In this document: piece after piece, positions 35,001 through 48,198 of the stretch
How positions within the stretch are numbered: the first letter of the stretch is position 1
How the letters are laid out: each line of letters starts with the position of its first letter
The notes under the pieces: model-generated
The model's input: only the letters and a program-made list of their open reading frames with translations
Databases searched by the model: none
Told to the model about the DNA's origin: nothing
Program-made: the position numbers and the translations under genes
Source of the DNA: Dipylidium caninum
Lineage: Eukaryota > Platyhelminthes > Cestoda > Cyclophyllidea > Dipylidiidae
Assembly: GCA_017562135.1 (NCBI GenBank)
Contig: QEYB01000093.1
Span: 124,001 to 188,000 of the forward strand
Length of the DNA stretch: 64,000 bases
Reading direction: 5' to 3'

Positions 35001-38000
35001 TCCGCCACAATGGCCTGCATAAGTACTGCGGTCTCGTTGATTCCCAATGTAGCCGTACCAGGCTCGTTCAGAATTGCGTTAAATGTGGCATTATCAAGGA
35101 TATTATCGTCGTTTTCCTCATCAACCTCATCAAGATCCAATCCCGGAGGCATAGCCTCTACGTCCTCGGGGTTATTAACCATTATCACTAGGTGAAAATA
35201 AAGAATTATGTTTTCTCACTTTTCCCCTTCATATATTTACCAAAACACGAAATTATACGACTTACTGAAATTGACGTGATTATCCGCCCCAATATCTGTG
35301 ATAGGAGGCTGCATACATTCAATCGGTCTTGGTTGGCTGAGGTGAACGAGATTTTTTACAAAACTCCAAAGGTTATCGGGTACTTTGAGGTGATCCGGTC
35401 GAGGAAACTGAAGGAGTGGGACAATTGTCTGTTTTCCCCGATATGGTGTAGTCCTTGCTACTTGTGACGAAGAAGAGCAAAAAAGGCGACGCACAAGGTT
35501 GCGAGACAACCGTGGTCTATGCTCAGAAATCGCACCTACTGTTGGCGATGAAGTCATACCTGCTGATAACAAATTTTCTGTATCTCCCCGTTTTATTTCC
35601 TCAGAATCTTGTAGGGAAAACACATTCTCACAAAACGCACAGATTTCTTCGAGGACGCGGTCTCGGTCCTGCGTGTTACCATCTGCCAGAACTTCAAGAA
35701 GAGCAGAAAAACTCTCCGGGATGTTTGGAAGCTATATAATGTAACGTAAATACTGCTAAACCTCACCAAGTAGTCTAGCTTATACAAAGAAAAAATAGTG
35801 ACCGACCTCAGTAATGCTGCAGTTAACCTTGAGATTAACTGATGAGGACAATTTTGGAGAATCATTGAGCCATATGTGAAGGTTTCTCAGCCAAGATGCT
35901 AAATCAGTCGGTTTTCGAAGACACCTTGATAACCACTCGGTGGGCACCGAATATTGAAGACGGTCAAAAATTGGGAAGTCGAAATTGGCGAGGGAGCGGC
36001 AAAGGGAGCAACGGAATTCGTACATGGGGGGTCTGTGGGCATATCTGTGCCTAAAACCATCCAGAAGTTGGTAATTTCACTCACCAAATGGACAAATAAA
36101 GGAGGGAGGTGGGTGGGGATGGAGGGAGAGGGAAGTTGGTGGAGACGGTATGAGGAAGAAGAATGGGGAAGCAGGAATTACGTACTGTCGCATATCATCA
36201 TTTTGTTCTTTCAATCTTTCGGCGAATCTCTCCTTACACGTAGCGTGCATAAAATGAGGACAGGTAGAAATGAAAGTTCCCTCCTCTCCTACCGGACATC
36301 TACTGGAAATAAGGGGACGCTGAAACCATGGATCAAGTGCGTTCGACTTTTCAATGAAAACGCTGCAGCTGACTGATCTCCCCCGGAAGCTTCAAAATGA
36401 GTGAAACAAGAAGGTTTTTTTGTAAGTCAGACGTGTATATGGCTCTCTCTTTAGGGCCAGTATTAACCACTTACATGAGGATTGGGCAGCGTCGGTGCCA
36501 CCTGCTTGGGAGCCGGGAGCAACCCCACTAAGGAGAAACGGTAGCAGCGAGAGGTTAACCTCATGACTACCTACTGAAGCCGCCGCCGCTGTGGTAGCAA
36601 TTCCTGCTAAGGTCTGCTCGGTCTGAAGCATAATGAAGGCCCAGGAAGAAGAGTTATAAATAATTTAACGCTAATTTAAGGGAATCGTAAAAGACATTGT
36701 TTAAGCCCTAAATCAAATAACTTTTTGCAAAAAATATTTGAGAAGAGTGCGTCTACTAATAATCGTAAATCGTAAATAGAGTCCTACCAAGACCCGGTTA
36801 AAGTCTAATATAATTAGGCATTGGGTGTGGGGAAAAAACTACAAAAATAACCAAGGTTGGTTGTGCTGGAAGGATATCTTCTACCATCAAGAAACCTTTC
36901 TTTGACATTGTGAAAAAACTCATCGTGAAATAAATAGATCAGAAAAAAGTCAAATGGAAAAAGTTACCAACTCTTTTACGTTTAAAGTAAGGCTATTTGT
37001 AAAAGGAGACCATAAAGCGTTCATCCACCCCATCATGAGTGTGAAAAAAATTTCAACGAATAAGGTCCCCAGGAAAACAATGCAGTTATTCGGTTTTTGA
37101 GAAAAACTCCGAATTTATTTGATTACTTTATATGCGGATGTATATTTATAACTTTTCCAATTTTATTGTGACAATTATCGACATATCAATTTCTATATCG
37201 CATCTGAAATAAATTGACATCATCGGAAGAGACCACTTAGAGCTCGTCATGACTGGAAGAAATAAGGGCTTACGCAGTCGGGACGGCAAATACCAGTCGA
37301 GAAGTCTACAGCCTGACCATGTGGGAGTGGGGCAGAAAGGACATTGGAACGACTGGCATACGCGGCAATCACCATGTGATTGGTCTCCCCCTCTGGCACT
37401 TCGTCCTAAAAGAGACAAAAAAATGAAATAGATATCTTTAATACGACAAGGCTAAGAATGATACGAACTGTAAGCAGGGCAAAAAAACATACCAAACAAA
37501 GCACACAAGTCAGGAGGGGCTTCGCATTGCTCAGTACTTGAGATAGGCGTTCCTCGATGCGGTTAGGACCCAGAGCACTGAAGGTTGCTAAGGCAGCGTT
37601 TGAGACAACCTCATTGAGGGATAAGTAGGCGTTCGAAATCAACGATGAGGAATCAGCTGTCTGCTGCGAAAGAGGTGCAAATAAACCACAACCAAAAGAA
37701 AACACGGTATGAGGATAGGGGAGTAAAGGGGGTTTTACCAATTGTTGATCAGCGTCGCTAGCGCCGGAGATGTCCTTAAAGTGCGTCTCAATGAACTTTT
37801 GCTGCATCTTAGACATCTGAGCCATGATTTTGGCTCGTCGGCGCTGTTTGTTTTCCAGCATTCGCTGCTTCAACGACTCCTCTGATTCCTACGACAATAA
37901 ACAAAATGAAGGAAGGGCACACTTTAGAAACACACACTCGAAATAATAAAGCCAAAATCACCGAATTTTCGATCTCCATAGCAGTATTACCCAATGCAGC

Positions 38001-41000
38001 CTCGTTCTGTGGTTTAGCAGCTACCTCATACCATAGACCCACGGTCCACCTGATTGTAGAGAAGTTAAATTATGTAAATAAACTAAACACACACAAAATT
38101 CGAAAACGTACTTGGCCAACTGAGCCACTTTAGGATCCACTCGAGCATCCTGCAGTTCCAAGAGGCGCGGAATGATGCAGTTACTTAATAGCAAAGAACT
38201 ATTGAGAAGGATGAAAAGTAGCAATCATAAATAGGCGGAGGTGAAACACCCACTTTTCGGCAGAGAGTCCTGAGTTAGATGGCATTTGTTGCACCGGTTT
38301 AGTCCAGTGCCGAGAGGATGCCAATCGCTGCAATTCCTCTGATGCCTCCTCTTCGTTCGGAACACTGGCGACAGCCTCCATGAAGGGGCGAGAACCCGTC
38401 TCCCTGATAATAGCATGGAGATGACAGTCGTCTCATAAATCATGTATGCAAACGGTGTTTAAGTGACGGAAATATAATAAAAATAGTAAGGTGGCTAAGA
38501 GTCCTTGAGCAAGTGATTAATATTATGTCGATGCTAAAAGTGGTGGAGATGACAATACACACGGTAACGATAAATTCCCTACAAAAAAATCGGAGACCAA
38601 AAAGAAAACGACTCGACCATTAATATTCCGGGTTTTGGAAAGGGGGTGAAGCATTTAGAGATGGGGTTTTAAGTTAAATCTGCAGCTTCAAACTCACGCA
38701 AAGGCGATGGTATCCTCATAAAGAGCAACGATTATGAGATGGAGAACGAGTTCAGTAAGTGTCTCCGACCACCAAGACTGCACAGAACTGTGAGCCACGG
38801 CGGTGGCAAGAAGTCGGCGAAGAAGCCGAACAAAAGTGACACAACGGACCAACTGTAAGAGGCCCTTCTCCATCGCCGGCACGAATCGCCGTCTTGGACG
38901 CGGAGGCGGAGGGAGCGTAGGCAGTTGTTTACATTGCGCAGCCATTGGATCATTAGATTTCTGTGACCACTGTTTCAGAAGTCGTGCCACGTATTCTTCA
39001 GCCTAGCCAAATAAAATTCAAGAAAAGAGGAAAATTAACGTAATCATCTGCGATAGTATTCGCTCTAAAAGACAAAGAGATCTTACCGTGGTCTGTTCTG
39101 TGTGTTTATAACCGTAGTAAAATCTATTGAACCTATTCAAAACTATTTCCGGTTTAATGGTGTACATCCTCTTGTTCCCACTGGTCACAAGAGTGGCAAC
39201 TTGCTGCAGAATTTTCGAGAGGGGCTCTTCCACACTGTCCCTCCACGAACCCGACCGCGAGGTAGATTCTGATGCGGACGCATCGTGGCGTGGGTAGGGG
39301 GGTGGCTTGCGCAACAGGCAGCCCGGAGATTGAGGCGGTAAGGCGGAGAGAAGTTTGGAGTGGGTCATGGGTTTAATACAGAGTACGTGAATTACATCAT
39401 CTAGAAGTTGACCATAGTTCACTTCCAGAGCCTCGTCCACCTCGCCTAATCTGGCTTCAGGAAACAGTGCAATGGAAGATGGTGCCGATGCAAAGACTTT
39501 GGGATCGAAATACCCCACTCCGTTGGTTGTACGATGAGTAACCAAGAAGAGGATAGTGCGAAGAAGTGTCTCGAGGAAGTGCACACGACCCGGTTTGACG
39601 TGAGTTTGACACTCACTGAGAAATTAAAAGGCACAAGTCGGCTCACGACCCATCAATGCGATAGGATATGTGAAAGGCGAAAGACACGTACTTGAAGAAA
39701 TCTAGAAGACCTAGTTTGTGAATAAGTCGTACAATGAGCTCATCTGATGGTATAACAGCAGCGGCTTGCTGAAGCAGTTGGTAGTCGCGATCAATGATCT
39801 CCGCCCGAAGACCATCGTGCATGTTGTAGACCTAAAAACATGATAACAAAGTATCAAGAGAAATTACGAGAGGGGAAAGTGATAAAAGACAAACTCACAA
39901 TATTCCGAATCATCTGACCATTTCTAACCCAAAGGTTAGCTGAGCATTGGGCAATAAACGCAATATTTTGAAGTGGTCTTTCGATGATCAAGTTGGCAAA
40001 TTCCTATCAACAAAAAGGACGTTGGGATACAACACCCACATAGAACTCAACAACCAGGTGGGGGCAAATTTACTTTATGCATTAAGTTTAGAACCTTCGT
40101 GTTCTAGCTCAAAACCATTAGTTACTCACAAATGAACCTGATTATAAAATGTAAAAGTGGCAAGGTAATGTGTAACAGTGACCTTATCGGCAAGACCGAT
40201 CCTGGACAGCGAGAGGCCCATTTCAAGCGCGTGTCCAAAAAGAGCAGCTAGAAGCCGTGGAATCGGCTGCATCACACTGAAGCGCAATGCTAATATATCG
40301 TATTCGTAAATGGTCGAAGTTGCACCCAAACAGTGTGCTTTCATTGTGTCGATATCTTGTGGGAAAGAGTATGGCCCGTCAAATTCTTCCACATAGAAAC
40401 ACCGATCAATTACAGCAATTCGCCGCTCGAAAACCTGTGACAGAAAAAGATGGATACATAATAACAATATAGTAAGATGAGGTACAGGAAAGAGACACAA
40501 TGAAACGAACCTCTATAGTCGCCTTTATGGCTTCAAGAAGAAGTTCTCTATCAGAGCTGGCGACTTGGACAACAAGTTGTAAGTTCCGGTGAAGGTGGGA
40601 TAGCATTTTAAAAGTACTAATCCATTCTTGTTCTACTTCAACGTGAGTCTGGGTAGCTCGGAGAAGACCGTTCATATCCTCCAAAGATCGTGAAAGGGAG
40701 GACAATATAATCAACACTTGAGTACCTTATTTCTCGTGCATCTTAAGCAAATAATTCGATAATAACCCACTTCTGCGAATTAGGAGAATGCTTGACTGAG
40801 TGATGCTGTATTTAGTGTTTCTTCCAAGAGAATTATGTCAATAATTATAATTTTAATGATTACGCTGCAACTGCCACCACGTTCCATTCTGAATAAACAA
40901 AGACAAACATAACCGCCAATCAAGACTAAATTACTATTTTTTATCCTTCAAGAGAGACGACAGCAAGGGCAATAAGATTTAGTAAGCAATTATATACTTT

Positions 41001-44000
41001 TTGAACTAAGTACTCGACGCTACCCTTGAAAACGCTACCTTGGAAAAGTACTGATACTTTATTGTCGGAAAACCTTTTAGCAAGCCAATTCATTCAGTGA
41101 TGTAAACCAAAATAGTGATTTCCATCGGTGATGCAAGACAACCCAAGTTTCCATATTCAAAAAACCAAAATTGATTACTTTACCAAACAAGACCAGATTG
41201 AAAATTTATGAAAAAAAAAAACATCTAGGCTTACTAAGCCATAACACGAAAATTGGACCACATTCCAGGAGCTACAAAGTAGATGCATTCACCGAGGTTC
41301 TTTAGTTATTATTTTTAAGATGTATACAATTAACTGGTTGCCTTGGAAGCAATTTCCGAGAACTATGAATTGACAACAGTCTTTGACTATGGACTAACGG
41401 AGACAGTCCTCCGAAATTGTATTAGAGACTTCAGTTAACATTAAAAGAGAAATATGTGGTTGGACGCATAAAATTCCGAGTTCAGGCAAAGTGAATGAAG
41501 ATAGATAGGTGCATAAAAGTTTATGAAATATCTACTAGTAATCAGTATTTTTATTTGAATAATATTTTGATAGGCCAAACTTCACCTCTAATAAATTGAA
41601 GCACATACCTGAGTATAACAAAGAAGCTTTAGAAATTTCCGGAAGAAAGAGAGGAAATTGGTTCTGGCTTTAGCCTCCCACCATCCAGGCAAAGGTCGCA
41701 CATTTAGTAGACTAGTGAGGAGATAGTGCAAATCATCACAGGTTGTGTGGAGGAGACGTTCGAAAGGGTTAAATGTGGCCAACTCGATAGGGGAGTGGCG
41801 CCAGTGAAAAGTCATTAGATCGTCGTCACCACCGCTGGCAGATTCGATAGCCTTTTTAGCCTGCTCCCAGGCTCTAACGTTGGCGCTGCGTAAGGCTCGG
41901 ATACGGGTTGCCAACAGGACAGGTAGAGCAGCTGATGGTGAGTCAAATCCATCGCCACAGAATTGCGTGAAGAGAGTCCTGTAGCCGCGTCGCGCATCAT
42001 AGATTCCAGGTAATGTTTCGCTGTTGTCCAACACCGTTAACACCAAACGCGACACCATGTGCGCCAAAGCATCCTCAGCTGTCAGTAGATGACGAGCCTA
42101 TTAAAAAACCACACATTGATATCAATGCATAGGTTGGTGATGAAAAGGCAACACGGCGTATTCCGTTGATTAGGCTAACATTGATTCCTTAACATCAATA
42201 TTACTGTCCTCTGTTAGAATTTCCTTACGAGATTAAATGCGCCTCATCGCAGAAATCAGTTAGCCTCAATTATGGGTATCCAAAGTGAGCGCACATAAGT
42301 CCCATAAAGACAATTTACATGCGTAAAAGTAATGCTTTCTTAATAGACATGTATAGTACATTAAAATATCAGCATACAGACCATGTGCTTCATTCTCAAG
42401 ATAGTAGGTGACAGTAATAGAGCAATAGAGATTATGCGGCAAATTAAAAAACCGAATACGTGTGGAAGACTTAAGGCATAGGAAAGTATTGGAACATATA
42501 ATTACAGGAAAAAAGCAAAGACATTTAATGAATATCACAATCGTTCTAATTTCTACCCCACAATTACATTAACTAGTTAATCCGGCAAAGGAGCATTTCA
42601 CTCATGGCGTACCTGGTCATGAATGTGCATAATCTGACGTGAAACTGAGCAAAAAAATGGATGATTACGGAAAAAGTGTACGGCGATAAAAGGGCTGGAT
42701 GAAGCTGGCCAACTTAGAGTATACCAACACCATTTACAAGTCCTTATGCGACGAAGATCATTATTACTCAAGTAATAGGGTGATGGCACACATCAGTGTC
42801 AATATTCCAAGATACTTTCTATAATAGCAAATTTAATTGTCCTCTAGCAAGGATTCTGACTCGATTTGACGCAGGAAACCGTTGCAAAGCCTTAAAAAAT
42901 GTTGAATATCTTACCAAACTGGTGACAGTATAGAATTGGCAAGTCATACAGAGAAGAGTATCGGCTTTCAGATGATCATCGTAAGCGTAGGCCTGTGAGA
43001 TAACGTCATATAACTAAAAGGGGAAAGTGGAAGCAAATGTAAGTCCTAATTAGGATAAGATCGGTGTAGTAATCCCTATCCCCATGCCAAAAACGCACTC
43101 TGGTGAATTCAATTGCAAAGACGCGACGATGATAAGGCTCTTGTAGCAAAACACTGGCAATCAATCTGGATGCCGTCTTCCGAACACCTTGAGAAATAAT
43201 GGACGGTGATTAGGCAAGTTGATAAAAAAGTTTTATACGTCACAAGAGATGAATAACTAATGAGGTACTAAATTATTTGGAACGCAGGCAAAAATAGCAT
43301 TCAATAATTGGGTAAATATGTTCAAAATGGGTATAGGTGAATACCAGAGACAAATTAGAACATTAAAACATTTTTGGTTTAGACACGACACATGTATCAA
43401 GTCATAAGTAATTTTGCGCATTTTTGAAACCATTATATTTTAATTAGTCCACATAAAATAAATCTACGCAGTATCATAAGATACAAACTGCCATCTATGG
43501 GCTTCTTTTCCAAGAACCATGAATTATACTGAGTTGCAATAAGTGTCCGAAAAAAAAGTAACATCACCCCGATGAGATAAAGTGAGCCTGTAAAAGATGT
43601 GCCAGAGAAGGCACCTCGGCACCATCATCTCCGCAGGAGGCATAACGATGGGAGTGGAGAATGAGGTGTCCATGATAGTTGGAAAACGACCGAGGAGAGC
43701 ATTGCAGACGAGAGGGCGTAGGGCCAGCACTTGGGTGGCCAAACGTTCAAGCCAGCGCAAGACAGAAACAAAAAAACTCTCCATGGCGTACACACCCTGT
43801 TCCATTGCAGCTGCCCGCAATGGACGTATTAAGTGCCGTGTCGCGGAAGATTGCTGAAATCCAACAAAAACAATCTTGTAGATACTTAACGGGAGTTCTT
43901 CAATGCAATGGCCCAAATACACAAGCAATTTTCTAAAATCTTCCTCTATTGTTAATATCTGGTAATGTAAAAAATGAGAATGTGAGGTGAATATTAAACT

Positions 44001-46627
44001 TTTGTCGAAATTTTATGTTCGATCACTAAACAAATAAGTATAATCGAATTTATCTCAATGCTAAAAGTAGTTGGTACTAGGTAAAGCAGTGAAAACTGAC
44101 CGACACTCTAGCGGCCTTTTGGGCTGCGAGCTGAAGCGTGAGGTTGGTGAGCAGCGGTGTTCTTCCATCTCGGTTAACAATTATGGCAAAAAGAGTGGCT
44201 TGTTTTGAGGTGCAGCCATCTACACGCCTGACAATTCTGATGACCTAGCGGTGGATAAAAGTATGATTTAATAACACAAGAAGATCATTAACAACTGAAA
44301 TTCACAAGTGCCTTACGTCCTCGTAATTATGGAATTCATTGTTGTAAAGGACCACAATATATTGTCTATTCGAGGCAGCGGACGCACTATCAGCGGCAGA
44401 GGAAGCGGTGATTTCAAAAAGAGCTGGATGGAGATAATGAGCTCTTGCAAGTTGATCCAAACATCGACGTTCCATACTATCGGCATCACAAACTCGCGGG
44501 CAGGTACGCGGAAAAGCACCTAAACCTAAGCGTTTGGCATCCCATTCAATGGCAGTGTTAGAGAGATGGCGTAAATCGGGTGGCCAATTATTGTCACCAC
44601 TAGGTTTATCGTATTCTTGATCCTCCGAAATCATTTCACCAGGAGCACCACTCAGACGCTCGCTATCAACACGAGCTGAGCCCTAGTAGGATATCATACA
44701 ACATGAATAAGGGCCGAAATAAGGAATCTGATCCTAAATCTATTACTCGCCTACCTGCAGTAACTGAAAGAGCACAAGAGAAGCACTGTTGATAAGAGGC
44801 TGAAGAAGACAAGTGCATCGGCGTATAAGATCATTGGGGAGTTTTGAAAGAATAGTGTTAACGTGCTTCATTTCGAGGCTTTGTTCCTCATCTACACTTC
44901 GAAAAATGCCTACGCTTGAGGTGGTTCTGTCTTCTTCAGTGGTATCATCACTCTCGCCCGCGTGGATACGACACCAAGCACCACTTGTCCATGCCTCCTC
45001 GTCACCACAGTCACAATAACCGCCGCCTGATCCATGCATCTGTGCCGCAGCAAGGATAAGAAGTCTAGATGCTAATAAAAGCCTTTAACACCTAATAACC
45101 AAGCGTATCACGAATCGAAGGAACCTAAGCTTGAACTAAGTTCACAGAATGAATAATAGTATGTTAAAGGAATTGCATATACGATATATTTGTCTCTTGA
45201 ATTTCGCGTAAACAGCGCAAAAGTGGAAGAGGAATCAAAAGTTTTTCACTAATGACTTATACTTATTGTTACATCGAATAAAATCCATAACTAGGAAATG
45301 TTCAACATCATTCTTCTAGCTCTGTTACTCCTTTAAAAGGAACTCCAAACGGAATATCGAAGGGGATCTGTGTAAACACGGAAAATAAAATAAAACAATG
45401 GTTGTCAAATGAATGAAATAAACATCGGTTTTCATTTAATGGAAACGCAAAAGTTGCGACGCAAATGAAAATCTATTTCATACAATCAGCAAGCGAGACA
45501 AAAAATGTTATATAAATTCCATTCCGAAAAAGGCGCTTGAAATAGTATGGTGCATGGATAGAATTTTTAAGCCAGTTAAATAGACGAACACGTGATGCAA
45601 GAAGGACTTCGAAGAGTTACCATATTAGGAAAAGTCACAACGATCGCAACAAAGGTAAATTTAGAATTCATTGTTAATTGGTTGGAGTTTATAACAAAAA
45701 TTTAAAGGGAAATAACTGATAATTGGATCTGTAAAAAAATGGTTAGGATGTCCGAAAATCAGCTCCAGATTTGACTGTGGAACGAAAATTCAGATGTGCA
45801 TGAAAAACATAGCGTATTCGGTAAAATGTAAGAATGAAAACTTATAAAAAACCGAATTTTTAGTAATTCGACCATATGCGGCTAAGCAACCACCATAAAC
45901 GGGTAATACTGTGGAAAAACGCAAATTATAAAGGCCTTTATAAGCTAGAAAAACTAATGAAATGGAACTCACTTTGTATCTATGATTGGCATGAATGCTA
46001 GCGAAAAAACAAGCGCGGCAGAAAGCACAGGTTGCATCCGTCGAACAGTCCCTAGTGAAACGGCAGACGTTGAGAAAGACATTATATTCTCTCACAAAAC
46101 ACCAATAAATGTACTAAGTGTTAGCGAAGTGCTTTGACCACAAAAAAACGACTGCCTTAACACGAATAGGACAAAATAAAAGCAACATCAAGCAAAACCT
46201 ACTTGCAACGAAACGTGGGTTCTTGTTCTTCAAAAATGCGACCACAAGGAATTCGTGTTCTAGGGCAAACAGCGGAAAGTTTTTTGTTGAGTCGATAAAG
46301 GCCATCACTTCTGCCCACAGACATTTCCACTGATGGCAGTGACTCCGATAAGGAGATTCCGCAATCTCCATCCCCAAGTTTGACGACACAAGCATTGGCT
46401 AGAAAAGTCTCGAAGTCGGCGAATATTGTTTTTAAAAGACAATTGTATTCGACCAGCTCGGCTTCGCTAGATGTTTCATTGATGGATTGACTGCTAAGAG
46501 AGGCAGCCGCATCCTCGGCGGTTGCGACTTTTGGAAGACAGATGGAGTAAGCAGCAGATTTTATGGCTTTGTAGAGCACATCCTCGAAGCCTTGTTGGTC
46601 AGATGTCGCGAAAGCGTGTTCTAACGA
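32007..46627 (-). CDS. UBR2: UBR1/UBR2-type E3 ubiquitin ligase (N-recognin), 5' end incomplete
   Basis: Large gene of about 34 exons; stop TAG at 32009-32007. Well-placed exons include 46627-46203, 46051-45973, 45039-44755, 44682-44317, 44244-44101, 43958-43568, 43187-43099, 43013-42915 and 42097-41609. The UBR zinc box spans three exons: PCGRIFEEQEPTFRC, DCSTDATCAFCRACFFASIH, then GGGYCDCGDEEAW with all expected Cys/His. The ClpS-like N-domain follows (VVLYNNEFHNYED, then IRIVRRVDG). Later exons carry MAQMSKMQQKFIETH (37.8 kb), split RING pieces (LLTCVLC; TCPHFMHATCKERF; FRCSLCRSL) and the C-terminal autoinhibitory domain (CLVCGAVACFACYSC, SPYRDEFGEPDVGLR, RGNPLFLNEKAYEEL). By family it binds basic and bulky N-degrons and ubiquitylates substrates. 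The ClpS domain excludes UBR3-7; UBR1 versus UBR2 is not resolved. Some internal junctions remain unresolved. Confidence 0.93.
44101..44400 (-). other. ClpS-like domain coding segment of the N-recognin gene
   Basis: The end of exon 44682-44317 and exon 44244-44101 join in phase 0 to give VVLYNNEFHNYED followed by VIRIVRRVDG and TLFAIIVNRDGR. This is the type-2 (bulky hydrophobic) N-degron domain found in UBR1 and UBR2. Confidence 0.88.
44755..46270 (-). other. UBR-box coding segment of the N-recognin gene
   Basis: The type-1 N-degron pocket is split over exons 46627-46203, 46051-45973 and 45039-44755. Zinc ligands are seen in PCGR, RCKDC, TCAFCRAC, SIHANHRYK, YCDCGD and AWCRIH. The Asp pair in CDCGDEE, known to contact the N-terminal amino group, is kept. 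Confidence 0.9.
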
Positions 46628-48198
46628 CTATAACAAATAAGGCGGAGCTGTAAGGTCTTAAAAAATCATCAACAGAAAAAGTATTTAGAGCATTTCGAAA
46701 GGAGAACCCCCGGCCTATATTGCCTCGATGAGGACATTTACTCCAAACCTAAGATTTTCAACTCGAAAAAAGAATGTCTTGGCAAGCAACTGTGGTGAGA
46801 TCATCTCGAAATAAAGTAGAATCATGATGCGCATTTTGCCAAGATAGGTGGGAGCTAGGGTTCTACGATCCCAATCTGTACTAAATTAAAGGAAAGCGGC
46901 ACACGGAGGCGCAATCAGTAATTCAGACTGGTGATACGGGAAAATACGTATAGCACACCCGCCTTTGTGATTAGGATAGCCGGAAAAAAACTTGACATAT
47001 GATAAGATAACATCACCTCTAGCACGGAAGAATAGGTCATCGCTCTCGAATCTGGCTAAATGAGGAAGAAATTGCACACTAAACAACTTTGTTTTCATTG
47101 GTTAATATGCTGGAGATAAAATGATATGGAAATGTATTATAGTGCAGCAGCGAAGTTTGTCGCACTCGTTTCCACTGTGCTTGCAGAAAAATACATATGA
47201 ATTATCACTCAATATACGGCCTACAGGGACACTGACTTAGCCCGATTTAGGCAGAGGCTCTGATCTAAACATGCAAAACGCAAAGAAATTCTAAAAAATC
47301 AATTACTTTTCGTGCTCAATGTTTTCCATACGATACGGTGTATGGTGTAAAGCAGCCATACGAAACTTATTTAAAGTCCCGAGATAATAGATCGCCCTCG
47401 AGAACGGGAATTTTCAGTTGAAATGAAAGTGTATGCGCCATTATATCCGTATACATCCAAAACCGGAAGGACTCATTTATAGAAAAGAGCAAAAATAAAA
47501 GCAGGGCATCACGAGCCTCCACGTGTTCGGCATAAAGAATCCTTCAGTGCTGTTTGAGGCCAGAAAATTTAGAAAAACCTCTTTCCTCGCCAATTATGCG
47601 ACTTGTGATGGAAAAGAAAATTCAACAAGCCGCACAGTGGAAATGCCATATTAGTGCCGTTGGTTGCGGCATTTTGCAGCGGTCGTACGGAATCTAATTA
47701 TGAGTTGTCGAAATTGAAACTAACTATATATATCGACTTCGTCTCAATTATGCTTATATGGTGGCGAAATAACGTCAACGAGTGGTTTTATTTCCTCAGT
47801 ACCGATATCGTAGGAGTTAGACAGGTCATTTAAATGGATCTTAATTTCGGGTCTTACATTTTAGAACGATTGATGAGTTTTAAAGGAAAGAACTGGTAAC
47901 AGATGGGACAAGGGTCCGTTATCCTGGTACAATAATATGCAGTTTCATTTGCCAATGTGTTAGTCTGTGTTTTCATTTTTCATGAATATTTATGGTTAAC
48001 ATCGTAAGGATTCCACGTCATTAATATCGTCAGTTGCGATTACTCTATCTTCGTAATATAAGTCACAAGGAATTCGAACTGAAGCTATTACCGGTGTATA
48101 TTTTTATTACAATGAAAAAGTAGTCTATCTGAAAACGGTTGATACAAACAAATTTATATAATTTTTTCGCAGCGGCGTTTTTCAATAGTTAGTGAGTC
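46628..48198. other. Divergent intergenic region between UBR (minus) and LARP6 (plus)
   Basis: Likely shared 5' region. The UBR initiator exon should be here. A candidate starts at the ATG 47098 (minus), whose peptide MKTKLFSVQFLPHLARFESD loosely resembles the N-terminal helix region of UBR1/2. Its donor site is weak, so it is not included in the gene model. Otherwise AT-rich. Confidence 0.4.

Noticed and set aside
42598..42789. Minus-strand frame as an extra UBR exon
   Set aside because: The flanking exons (43013-42915 and 42097-41609) join directly in phase and match UBR family order, so this lies in an intron.
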